Below, one piece after another: positions 1 to 6,628 of a stretch of 11,558 nt of DNA. Source of the stretch: JAKEHZ01 sp035280505 (GTDB lineage: Bacteria; Acidobacteriota; Blastocatellia; RBC074); assembly GCA_035280505.1 (NCBI GenBank), contig DATEFT010000838.1, positions 1 to 11,558 on the forward strand, written 5' to 3'. The notes under the pieces are model-generated. The model saw only the letters and a program-made list of their open reading frames with translations, made no database searches and was not told the origin of the DNA. Each line of letters begins with the position of its first letter. Position 1 is the stretch's first letter. The position numbers and the translations under genes are program-made.

Positions 1-1
1 T

Positions 2-853
2 CTGCGCCGGTGGACCGATTGTCAGCAGGCGACGCGCGGGGTCGACGAGGTCTACAACCTGGCCGCCAACATGGGCGGAATCGGGTTCATCCATTCGCAC
101 AAGGCCGAGATCATGCACGACAACGTGTTGATCAACGTCCAGATGCTCGAAGCGGCCCGCCTCAACGGCGTCCAACGGTATCTCTACACCTCATCGGCCT
201 GCATCTATCCCGGTTATAAACAGAACACGCCGGACCTGACGCCGCTCAAAGAGGAGGACGCCTACCCGGCGGATCCGGAAGACGGCTACGGATGGGAGAA
301 GCTCTTCTCGGAGCGGCAGTGCCGTCATTACCTCGAAGATTACGGGCTGGAGACGCGCGTCGTCAGGTTCCACAACATCTTCGGCCCGCTCGGGACCTAC
401 GACGGCGGCCGCGAAAAATCCCCGGCCGCGATCTGCCGCAAGGTGGCGCTGGCCGCCGACGGCGATGAGATCGAGGTCTGGGGCGACGGCCTGCAGACGC
501 GTTCCTACTGCTACATCGACGACTGCGTCGAGGGCCTCCACCGGTTGATGCGCTCCGATTTCCGCGAGCCGCTCAACCTGGGCCAGGACCGCATGATCAC
601 CATCAACGAACTGGTCGACATCGTCTCGGAGATCGGCGGCAAGACGCTGGTCAAACGCCACGACCTGACCAAACCGCAGGGCGTCCGCGGCCGCAACAGC
701 GACAACACCAGGCTCCGCGAGGTGCTGGGCTGGGAACCCCAGATCAGCCTGGAAGAAGGTCTGAAGCTGACCTACCAATGGATCTCCGGCGAGTTGGAGA
801 AGAAGGCGCAGAACGACACCGACGCGGCGTTGGTCGCGGCCACCACAGTTTAG
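2..853 (+). CDS. gme: GDP-mannose 3,5-epimerase (GME-type SDR), 5'-truncated
   Basis: The 3' part of an extended short-chain dehydrogenase/reductase; 283 residues are visible and the reading frame enters from the left edge, so the N-terminal GxxGxxG NAD site is outside. Seen: VYNLAANMGGIGFI near the edge, SSACIYP with the Cys at 200-202, the YGWEK catalytic Tyr/Lys (287-301), HNIFGPLGT, GGREKSPAA with Lys at 416-418, GDGLQTRS, SDFREPLNLG and GVRGRNSDN. These match, in order, the signature stretches of plant GDP-mannose 3,5-epimerase as I remember it, including the Cys and Lys that act as acid/base in double epimerisation at C3 and C5. The family converts GDP-D-mannose to GDP-L-galactose (and GDP-L-gulose) in the cytoplasm. 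Beside a WbaP-type transferase, the likely role is supplying an L-sugar donor for a surface polysaccharide. The family call is firm; the exact product in this organism is inferred. Confidence 0.9.
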   Translation: MRRWTDCQQATRGVDEVYNLAANMGGIGFIHSHKAEIMHDNVLINVQMLEAARLNGVQRYLYTSSACIYPGYKQNTPDLTPLKEEDAYPADPEDGYGWEKLFSERQCRHYLEDYGLETRVVRFHNIFGPLGTYDGGREKSPAAICRKVALAADGDEIEVWGDGLQTRSYCYIDDCVEGLHRLMRSDFREPLNLGQDRMITINELVDIVSEIGGKTLVKRHDLTKPQGVRGRNSDNTRLREVLGWEPQISLEEGLKLTYQWISGELEKKAQNDTDAALVAATTV

Positions 854-873
854 GGGTCGAGAACCGTCGGGGT

Positions 874-910
874 GGTTGGAGCGGACTTCGATCAGTCTTC
901 CGCTCCGGCC
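874..910 (+). other. Intergenic stem-loop between epimerase and WbaP-type gene
   Basis: A perfect 8-bp inverted repeat (GGAGCGGA at 878-885, TCCGCTCC at 899-906) extends outward by two G-U and two G-C pairs to 874-910, with a 13-nt loop. It starts 20 nt after the epimerase stop. No T-run follows, so it is not a textbook intrinsic terminator; an attenuator or mRNA-processing/stability hairpin is possible. The possible TTG start at 876 for the next gene would sit inside this stem, another reason to prefer the ATG at 954. Confidence 0.4.
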
Positions 911-953
911 CCCTCGGCTTCTCCAGACCTTCCGGTTAGAGGTAGAAGTTAAC

Positions 954-2441
954 ATGAATGATCCAATCTCCGGAGGAGATAAAGCAGCAAAATTCGATCT
1001 GACGTTTCCTTACTTTTCAAGGACGTCCGAAATTCAGGGATATGCCCAGGGTTTTAAATACCTGCGCCGTTGCTTCTGGAACGCGGCGGCGCTCGGAGTG
1101 GGCGATGCCCTGGCGGTCGGGTTAGCCATGATCCTGGCCGGGATGGCGCGCAAGATCTGGATGGGGGATGCCATGATTCCCTCCTGGTGCTGGCTCACCA
1201 TCGTCGCCTGGTGGATTCTCGCCGCCGGACAGCGATTGCTGCCGGCCTGGGGAATCGGCTCGGTGGAAGAATTGCGGCGGCTCGTGCTCCTGTTGATGGG
1301 AGTCTTCAGCGGTGAAGCCGTGATCCTGGTGCTGACCAAGGAATCGGATCGCATCAGCCGGATCATCATGCTGGGCGCCTTTTTGCTCAGCGTCATGCTG
1401 GTTCCGCTGGGGCGCGCCATCACCAAGCGCTGGCTGATCTCGCGCGGAGTGTGGGGCGTCCCGACCGTGGTCTATGCCGACCCGGAGACGGCGGCGGCCG
1501 TCATTCAGGCGCTGCGCGAACAACAGGGCGCCGGATACCTGCCGATCGGCGTCTTCACCGACACCATCAACGCGCTTGAATTCCAGATTGAAGGATTGCC
1601 GGTCCTGGGCTCGTCCGACCTGACCACCTCGCGGGCGCCGGTGGCGATCCTGGCCACCCGCGGCCTGACCTGCCGACGGGTGATCGAACTGCTCGACGGC
1701 CCGCTGGCGTCTTACCGCCACGTCATCGTTCAACCCGACCTCTTCGACGTTCAATCTTTATGGGTGCGGGTCAGCAATCTCGGCGGAGTCCCGGCTCTGG
1801 AGATGTCCTTGAACCTCCTGGATCCGGTGGCCCGCTGGTCCAAACATTTCCTCGAGCTGATGCTGGTGATTCTGACGGCCCCGCTCTGGGGTCTGCTCTG
1901 CCTGCTGCTCGGAGCCCTGATCTGGCTGGAAGATCGGGCCAACCCGTTTTTTTACCAGGAACGAATCGGCAAGAACGGCCGGACCTTCCGCACCCGCAAG
2001 TTCAGAACCATGGTGCCCAGGGCCGAAGAGGTGCTCCGGAAGAGATTGGCCGAAGATCCTCAACTGGCGGCCGAATGGGAGGCCAATTTCAAGCTGCGGC
2101 ATGATCCCCGGGTGACCCGGCTCGGCCGCCTGCTGCGCAGAGCCTCCCTCGACGAGTTGCCGCAATTGATCAACGTCCTGAAAGGCGAGATGTCACTGGT
2201 CGGACCGCGGCCGCTGCCGGCCTATCACCACGACCAACTAACGGCCCAGGTCAAAAATCTGCGCGAACGCGTCCGCCCGGGCCTGACCGGGCTCTGGCAG
2301 GTCTCGGGGCGGAGCCAGGCCGGCATGGAGGGCATCGAGAAGTGGGATGCTTATTACGTGCGTAACTGGAGCGTCTGGTTGGACATCATCATCCTGGCGC
2401 GCACGGTGAGAGCCGTTTCCGGAGGAAGGGGCGCTTTTTGA
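954..2441 (+). CDS. wbaP: WbaP-type undecaprenyl-phosphate hexose-1-phosphate transferase
   Basis: A membrane enzyme of 495 residues that would transfer a hexose-1-phosphate from a UDP-sugar to undecaprenyl phosphate on the cytoplasmic face, the first step of O-antigen or exopolysaccharide repeat-unit assembly. Four hydrophobic segments are visible (about 44-65, 77-93, 109-128, 137-152), then a soluble Rossmann-like central region, a membrane-embedded helix (about 298-325) and the C-terminal bacterial sugar-transferase domain. That domain has KFRTM (from 349), the catalytic Asp-Glu of SLDELPQ (400-401), GPRPLP (from 417), PGLTGLWQVSGRS (from 442) and a WDAYYVRNWS tail. Length and layout fit WbaP (galactose-1-phosphate) rather than the short PglC type, but the sugar cannot be read from sequence. 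I chose ATG 954 because AGAGGT lies about 10 nt upstream (938-943); an in-frame TTG at 876 would add 26 atypical residues. Confidence 0.9.
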   Translation: MNDPISGGDKAAKFDLTFPYFSRTSEIQGYAQGFKYLRRCFWNAAALGVGDALAVGLAMILAGMARKIWMGDAMIPSWCWLTIVAWWILAAGQRLLPAWGIGSVEELRRLVLLLMGVFSGEAVILVLTKESDRISRIIMLGAFLLSVMLVPLGRAITKRWLISRGVWGVPTVVYADPETAAAVIQALREQQGAGYLPIGVFTDTINALEFQIEGLPVLGSSDLTTSRAPVAILATRGLTCRRVIELLDGPLASYRHVIVQPDLFDVQSLWVRVSNLGGVPALEMSLNLLDPVARWSKHFLELMLVILTAPLWGLLCLLLGALIWLEDRANPFFYQERIGKNGRTFRTRKFRTMVPRAEEVLRKRLAEDPQLAAEWEANFKLRHDPRVTRLGRLLRRASLDELPQLINVLKGEMSLVGPRPLPAYHHDQLTAQVKNLRERVRPGLTGLWQVSGRSQAGMEGIEKWDAYYVRNWSVWLDIIILARTVRAVSGGRGAF

Positions 2442-2533
2442 GCAAGACGAAGGGTAGCCGCCGGTTGGCCACTACCGGCCGATGCAGTTCCAATCTCCAA
2501 CCATCTTCCGTCAATCCAGTGCCCAACAATCCG

Positions 2534-3619
2534 ATGAAACTCAGCCACCCTACATTACGGATGCCGGAACTCGATGGGATCCGCGGCCTCGCCGCCCTCA
2601 TGGTCGTCGGCTTTCACCTGGCCGGCGTCTATAGCGGGTTTCTGGGCGTCGATATTTTCTTCGTCCTCTCCGGTTTTCTGATCACGTCCATCTTGCTGCG
2701 AGAATATGACGAACATGGAGAGATCCGGTTAAAAACCTTCTATCTCCGCCGCGCCATTCGGCTCTGGCCGGTCTTGACCGTCTTTCTGCTCGTCTACGGC
2801 GCGGTCGCGCTCGCCTTAAATCGCCCGCTGAGCAATACGCTCGCGGCGATGGCCTCAGTCGAGTTCTATTACAGCAACTGGCTTCAGGCCTTCCGGGCCC
2901 CGGTCGACCTCGACATGCTGACGCACACCTGGTCGCTCTCGGTCGAAGAACATTTCTACGTGGTCTGGCCGCTCGCGATCATCGTCCTGATGCGGCATGT
3001 CAGAAACTACCGATTGATCATCGGCCTGTTGATCGGCGCCATCGGCGCGATCGGACTCTGGCGGGGTTATCTCTTCTGGATCACCGCATCGGATCCGCGA
3101 TGTTACTGCGGCACCGACACCCGGGCCGACGCGCTCCTGTCCGGCTGTCTGGTGGCCTTCATCCGCCAGTTGGGCCTGCAGGTCTCACACCGGCTGTCGG
3201 CGGCCGCGCTGATAGCGATCCTCTGCCTCCTGTTGCCGCCGGGCTGGCTCAAATCCGGAGCGGTCTACTATGGCGGCTTCACTTTGATCACGGTGGCGGC
3301 CCCGATCCTGTTGCTCTGGATTCTACAGAATCCGCAACACCCCGCCTGCCATCTGCTACGCCATCGAGCTTTGATCTGGGTCGGTCAGATCTCCTATAGC
3401 TTGTATCTGTGGCATTGGTTAGTCCTGAGGGTCATGCAGACCCTGATTCCCAACCAGTATGTGGCCCGGCCCGTGGCTTTAGTCCTGAGCTTTCTGGTAA
3501 GCGCTTTGTCATTCTATGCGATCGAACGGCCCTGCCTGCGGCTGAAGAATCGTTTGACGACGATGACGGCCCCGGCCTCCACGCGTTCGAAGAATGTTTC
3601 TCCCTCTAGGGCCTGTTAG
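2534..3619 (+). CDS. Acyltransferase-3 family membrane protein (OafA-like)
   Basis: An integral membrane O-acyltransferase of 361 residues, likely to add acetyl or another acyl group to a polysaccharide or lipid-linked glycan. Near the N-terminus are PELDGIRGLAALMVVGFH, with the conserved putative catalytic His at residue 28, then GVDIFFVLSGFLIT, the LRRAIRLWP arginine motif (from 71) and WSLSVEEHFYVVWPL. Many hydrophobic helices follow, with ISYSLYLWHW near the C-terminus; all are acyltransferase-3 hallmarks. There is no C-terminal SGNH domain, so this is the short form. ATG 2534 puts ten residues before PELDG, usual for the family, but lacks a clear Shine-Dalgarno. A TTG at 2438, overlapping the upstream stop as TTGA and preceded by GGAGGAAGGG, would add 32 residues; ATG 2561 is a third option. 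The acyl donor and acceptor are unknown. Confidence 0.88.
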   Translation: MKLSHPTLRMPELDGIRGLAALMVVGFHLAGVYSGFLGVDIFFVLSGFLITSILLREYDEHGEIRLKTFYLRRAIRLWPVLTVFLLVYGAVALALNRPLSNTLAAMASVEFYYSNWLQAFRAPVDLDMLTHTWSLSVEEHFYVVWPLAIIVLMRHVRNYRLIIGLLIGAIGAIGLWRGYLFWITASDPRCYCGTDTRADALLSGCLVAFIRQLGLQVSHRLSAAALIAILCLLLPPGWLKSGAVYYGGFTLITVAAPILLLWILQNPQHPACHLLRHRALIWVGQISYSLYLWHWLVLRVMQTLIPNQYVARPVALVLSFLVSALSFYAIERPCLRLKNRLTTMTAPASTRSKNVSPSRAC

Positions 3620-3699
3620 CAACTTCTCTGCATTATTTTCGATTGTTTACCGGTGCGGATCGCCCGCTGGCGGAATGAGCGCCGGTCACCCTAGATCAC

Positions 3700-3705
3700 A
3701 GGAGG
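3700..3705 (+). promoter_or_regulatory. Shine-Dalgarno-like AGGAGG before the second epimerase
   Basis: AGGAGG lies 17 nt before ATG 3723, a longer spacer than usual. No in-frame start codon lies between them, and the Rossmann motif begins immediately after ATG 3723, so this is the most plausible site despite the spacing. The more upstream in-frame ATG at 3594 overlaps the acyltransferase end and would add 43 residues unlike the family. Confidence 0.5.
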
Positions 3706-3722
3706 AATCTCAAAAGATCCGT

Positions 3723-4676
3723 ATGAAAATCCTTATTACGGGGGCAGCAGGATTTATTGGAACGCATGTCTCGGAACGATTGGCGGAGCGTGGCGACGAG
3801 GTTCACGCGGTGGACTGTCTGACGGACTATTATCCGTCTCCGTTCAAGATCTTGAACGCCCGAGCGCTGCAAGCTAAAGGGGTCCCGCTCTTCTCGTTGG
3901 ATCTGGCCGAGGATGATCTGTCTCGAGTCGTTCACAACGTGGAGGTCATCATTCATCTAGCGGCCCTACCCGGAATCTCCGCGACCGCCTCATTCGAGGC
4001 CTATGCCAGAAATAATCTGCTGGCCACCTCTCGGCTGCTGGAGGCCGCCAAACGATGGTCTTCCCTGCGGGGATTCGTCTACATTTCGACCTCTTCGGTC
4101 TATGGAGTCGAGGCCACGGGAAATGAAGAGGTGTTGCCCAAACCGGTCTCGCACTACGGAGTCACCAAACTGGCGGCGGAACAACTCGTCCTGACGTACA
4201 ACCGAGGCGGAATCTTCCCGGCCTGCTCCCTGCGGCCCTTTTCCGTTTATGGACCTCGCGAGCGGCCGGACAAGCTCTATCCGACCCTGATCCGGTGTCT
4301 CTTCGAAGATCGCCCGTTTCCTCTGTACGAAGGCAGCGAATTCCACCGGCGCAGCTACACCTATGTCAGCGATATTGTCGCCGGCATTACGGCGACGCTC
4401 CCGCGCCTGGAAGATTGCGCCGGCGAAATAATCAACATCGGCAATGACGTCTCCGCCACCACCGGAGAAGGAATCAAGATTGTAGAAGAGATTATCGGAA
4501 AGAAAGCCAGGATCGATCTGAGACCACGTCGGTCGGGCGACCAGGAGCGGACCCAGGCCGATATTCAGAAGGCCCGCCGGATCCTCGGATATCATCCGCA
4601 AATCGATCTCTGGGAAGGACTCACCAATGAGGTCTCGTGGTATCGAGATCACATCAACGGCAAGTTCAACTTCTGA
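3723..4676 (+). CDS. NAD-dependent nucleotide-sugar epimerase/dehydratase (extended SDR)
   Basis: A complete cytoplasmic extended SDR of 317 residues. It begins MKILITGAAGFIGTHV, with the GxxGxxG NAD-binding motif at 7-13 and an acidic residue at the end of strand 2 (Asp31). STSSVYG (122-128) supplies the catalytic Ser/Thr, and Tyr145/Lys149 of YGVTK form the YxxxK pair. LRPFSVYGPRERPDKLYPT and RRSYTYVSDIV are typical of the UDP-glucose/UDP-glucuronate 4-epimerase branch, so a C4 epimerisation of a UDP-sugar is the best guess; a dehydratase or another epimerase specificity cannot be excluded. It sits 103 nt after the acyltransferase gene in the same orientation and probably supplies a sugar donor to the same polysaccharide. 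It is clearly a different subfamily from the GDP-mannose epimerase at the left edge and not a duplicate. Confidence 0.88.
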   Translation: MKILITGAAGFIGTHVSERLAERGDEVHAVDCLTDYYPSPFKILNARALQAKGVPLFSLDLAEDDLSRVVHNVEVIIHLAALPGISATASFEAYARNNLLATSRLLEAAKRWSSLRGFVYISTSSVYGVEATGNEEVLPKPVSHYGVTKLAAEQLVLTYNRGGIFPACSLRPFSVYGPRERPDKLYPTLIRCLFEDRPFPLYEGSEFHRRSYTYVSDIVAGITATLPRLEDCAGEIINIGNDVSATTGEGIKIVEEIIGKKARIDLRPRRSGDQERTQADIQKARRILGYHPQIDLWEGLTNEVSWYRDHINGKFNF

Positions 4677-4853
4677 ACCCTGTCCAGTTGCCATGCCGGA
4701 AGGCGCGCCGGTCCGAAGTCGAGACACATCCTGACCCGCGCTCAAGAAGGGCTCAACCTCCTGCTTGAAAATGGGGAGGAATCCTTCAGATCACGCGAGC
4801 CGGCCGGCGTCCGGAGGCCTTGACCGGCCCCATTATCTCCTTATAGGTGCGAG

Positions 4854-6227
4854 ATGTTTCAACATACACGTCTGTTCAGGTATCTGTGTCCTTTGATTCT
4901 GGCGCTCAGCCTGCTCATTTACGTCGCCATGAATCATCGGAGCGGGACGCCCACCCCGGCCTTCGCCCAAACCAGAGTCCAACCCACGCCCAGGGGGACG
5001 CCGCCCCTGACCAGGGTCACGCCCGTCCCCAAACCGAGCATTCCGCGCGTGGTGACCGTACCGACGCCGAGCCCGCTGCCGACTCCGGCGGGCCCGGTCT
5101 TCAATGTCACCCAGATGGGGAGTCTCTCGGTCAAACCGAACGACCCGTCCGACTCGACCGACAAGCTGCAGGCGATCATTCGGCAGTGTCCGGACGGCGG
5201 GACCGTCTACTTCCCGGCCGGCACCTATCTGATTACCAAGTCGCTGGACCTGACGACCGCCTGCTCGATGCTCGGCGAAAAGGGCCGGAGCATCATCTCG
5301 ACCCAGCCGGTCGACCAGCGCCGGTTCTTCGTCTTCGTGACCCGCAAGAACATGCAGGGGCTCTCCTTCCAGCGCCTGGTCTTCGAGGGCGGCGGGATCT
5401 TTCTCGAATCCGGGCCCCACCGACAGGTCACGATTCGCGAGAATATCTTTCGCGACTTTCCGCCGGCCAAGTCGCCCTCGGGCCGGGAGACGACCTTCTT
5501 CGAGCGGGTCAATGTCTTCTGTTCGCTGGGTCTGAGCGAGGCCGAGATCTCCGACAACATCTTCGAGAACTCTCCCGATTCATATGGCGTGGAAGTGTGG
5601 GGACCAATCAGCCACTTCAAATTCAACCGCAACTACTGCTATAACATCCGCCAATGCATTCACACCGCGTCCCGGATCGACACGCACTACCCCAGGGCCG
5701 AGTTCAATCACAATGTCGGGCTCAAGTTGTCGCGGATGGGGATCGAGATTCAGACGCTGTTCGACGACGCGCAGATCATCGGCAACTACATGGCCGATTG
5801 GCGCAATATCGGCCAACCCGAAAACTATGCCTGCATGGCCCGGTATGGTTATGACTGCGATACCATGGGCCTCTCGCTGGCCTTCGGCGGGTTCCGCGCG
5901 ATCGCGCGTGACAACATCGTGCTCGGACCGGCGAGCCAGTTCGGCAACCCAACCGAGGGCGGCACCTCTTTCGGCATCGAACTCTATACCGCCGAGGGCA
6001 GCATCACCACCAACAACTTCATCGTCAACATGGCTCCCGCCATCGTGACGGATCATGCCACCGGCAACTACGTCGTGGCCGGCAACTACATGTGCGGGTC
6101 TCCGTATGCCACGCAGATCGGATGGAATGCTCGCTGGCAGAACAATCCCACGAACGTCTTCTCCGATACCTGCGCGAATGCCGCCTGGATCTCGCTGTTG
6201 CCGCCCCCTCCCCGGCGACCGTTTTAA
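4854..6227 (+). CDS. Secreted right-handed beta-helix protein with Pro/Thr-rich linker
   Basis: A 457-residue exported protein. A basic start is followed by a hydrophobic segment (about 10-26) and an AFA-Q site (36-39) suitable for signal peptidase I, although the long spacer would also allow an uncleaved anchor. Residues 33-81 are a Pro/Thr-rich linker with repeated TP and PTP units. From about 85 the chain resembles the pectate-lyase-3/polygalacturonase-like beta-helix superfamily: DSTDKLQAII, then GGTVYFPAGTYLIT, then rungs rich in Asn with phrases such as IRENIF, ISDNIF, FKFNRNYC and IIGNYM. The region after the linker has nine cysteines, consistent with an extracytoplasmic protein. Last in the polysaccharide cluster, it may be a polymer lyase, epimerase, hydrolase or binding protein; I see no motif that settles catalysis. 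ATG 4854 has an AGGTGCGAG purine stretch just upstream. Confidence 0.75.
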   Translation: MFQHTRLFRYLCPLILALSLLIYVAMNHRSGTPTPAFAQTRVQPTPRGTPPLTRVTPVPKPSIPRVVTVPTPSPLPTPAGPVFNVTQMGSLSVKPNDPSDSTDKLQAIIRQCPDGGTVYFPAGTYLITKSLDLTTACSMLGEKGRSIISTQPVDQRRFFVFVTRKNMQGLSFQRLVFEGGGIFLESGPHRQVTIRENIFRDFPPAKSPSGRETTFFERVNVFCSLGLSEAEISDNIFENSPDSYGVEVWGPISHFKFNRNYCYNIRQCIHTASRIDTHYPRAEFNHNVGLKLSRMGIEIQTLFDDAQIIGNYMADWRNIGQPENYACMARYGYDCDTMGLSLAFGGFRAIARDNIVLGPASQFGNPTEGGTSFGIELYTAEGSITTNNFIVNMAPAIVTDHATGNYVVAGNYMCGSPYATQIGWNARWQNNPTNVFSDTCANAAWISLLPPPPRRPF

Positions 6228-6241
6228 GTCTTCGGTTGATC

Positions 6242-6277
6242 AACCGCGAAACACGCGGAAGACACGAAATCAAAGAA
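6242..6277 (+). repeat. Degenerate 9-nt-period intergenic repeat (4 units)
   Basis: Four successive nonamers, AACCGCGAA, ACACGCGGA, AGACACGAA and ATCAAAGAA, share an A..ACGAA-like pattern. Similar ACACGAAAG-type strings are, from memory, common between genes in several environmental bacterial phyla. It overlaps the left arm of the long stem-loop. Confidence 0.4.
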
Positions 6278-6302
6278 TTAGTCATTTCGCATCTTCCGCG
6301 TG
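6252..6302 (+). terminator. Long stem-loop after the beta-helix gene
   Basis: CACGCGGAAGA (6252-6262) pairs perfectly with TCTTCCGCGTG (6292-6302). After a 2x2 internal loop, CGAAAT (6265-6270) pairs with ATTTCG (6284-6289), leaving a 13-nt loop. The 17-bp interrupted stem begins 25 nt after the beta-helix stop, where a transcription end is expected. There is no U-tract, so it may instead be a mobile palindromic (REP-like) element or an mRNA 3'-end stabiliser. Its left arm also carries the 9-nt-period repeat. Confidence 0.45.
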
Positions 6303-6459
6303 GCTCGCGATCGGCAGCCCGGCTTCCCCAGACTTTTCTATACTTTATCCGGCCAGCCTCTCGGTCTCTCGAGTAAAAAAATCGTCAACTAAATATTAAT
6401 TACTCTCTTCCCGACAGTTCTTATTTGAGATTTTGTCTCCTGTAGACACATGTTATCAG

Positions 6460-6481
6460 CGAGTAGGACTCTAACTACTCG
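6460..6481. repeat. 7-bp inverted repeat with 8-nt spacer
   Basis: CGAGTAG (6460-6466) and CTACTCG (6475-6481) are perfect inverted copies. The size and spacing would suit a dimeric regulator's operator, and the site lies about 150 nt upstream of the receptor gene. A chance palindrome cannot be excluded from one copy. Confidence 0.3.
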
Positions 6482-6523
6482 GAATAGGTAGTGGCCTGCG
6501 TTCTTGAAGATCAACCTGGGTCT

Positions 6524-6565
6524 TCATTGGTCATTTATCATTTTCCAGCTCACATTTTTCATTGA
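6524..6565 (+). repeat. Short heptamer array TCATTNN
   Basis: Three contiguous heptamers, TCATTGG, TCATTTA and TCATTTT (6524-6544), are followed after 14 nt by a fourth, TCATTGA (6559-6565). It looks like a decayed short tandem repeat of the TCATTTG type. No coding function is implied. Confidence 0.35.
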
Positions 6566-6584
6566 TTAGCCTTGGTTCGCGCCG

Positions 6585-6614
6585 CGATCATGGTGAGTTA
6601 TTCACCAATGATCG
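6585..6614 (+). promoter_or_regulatory. Hairpin/palindrome abutting the receptor ribosome-binding site
   Basis: CGATCATGGTGA (6585-6596) pairs with TCACCA-A-TGATCG (6602-6614), giving a 12-bp stem with a single bulged A and a 5-nt loop. The 3' arm ends on the first G of GAGGA (6614-6618), the best Shine-Dalgarno candidate for ATG 6629. As RNA this could restrict ribosome access; as DNA it could be an operator. The structure is seen directly; a regulatory role is inferred. Confidence 0.45.
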
Positions 6615-6628
6615 AGGACTAATAGAAA

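Larger units (their letters stand above)
6228..6628. other. 401-bp intergenic region separating the two modules
   Basis: No convincing gene lies here. The left end holds a 9-nt-period repeat and long stem-loop (6242-6302); the middle (about 6374-6435) is strikingly AT-rich relative to the coding DNA; the right half has two inverted repeats and a heptamer array. TATACT at 6339-6344 resembles a -10 box but has no good -35 partner, so I do not call a promoter; one for the receptor-peptidase pair is nevertheless expected in this gap. Confidence 0.7.

Noticed and set aside
191..955. A 254-codon - strand frame opposite the GDP-mannose epimerase.
   Set aside because: Antisense shadow of a recognised enzyme, no motif.
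4799..4829. GGCCGG (4802-4807) and CCGGCC (4824-4829) inverted pair, with the self-palindrome GCCGGCCGGC, before the beta-helix gene, as a terminator.
   Set aside because: Only 6 bp with a 16-nt loop, no T-run, and such GC palindromes are expected by chance in this base composition.
4771..4890. A roughly 40-codon + strand frame starting at ATG 4771 before and into the beta-helix gene.
   Set aside because: No Shine-Dalgarno at a sensible distance, overlaps the real start in another frame, and no recognisable peptide.
6339..6344. TATACT as a -10 box.
   Set aside because: No acceptable -35 hexamer 16-18 nt upstream, and it lies nearly 300 nt before the receptor start.
6590..6622. A ten-codon + strand frame just upstream of the receptor start, possibly a leader peptide.
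   Set aside because: No ribosome site precedes it and it lies inside the hairpin at 6585-6614; too short to support on sequence alone.
6228..6628. A hidden lasso-peptide precursor gene upstream of the receptor.
   Set aside because: The only ATG frames on the + strand here are about 10-13 codons and none shows a leader plus Gly-start core; nothing to support it.
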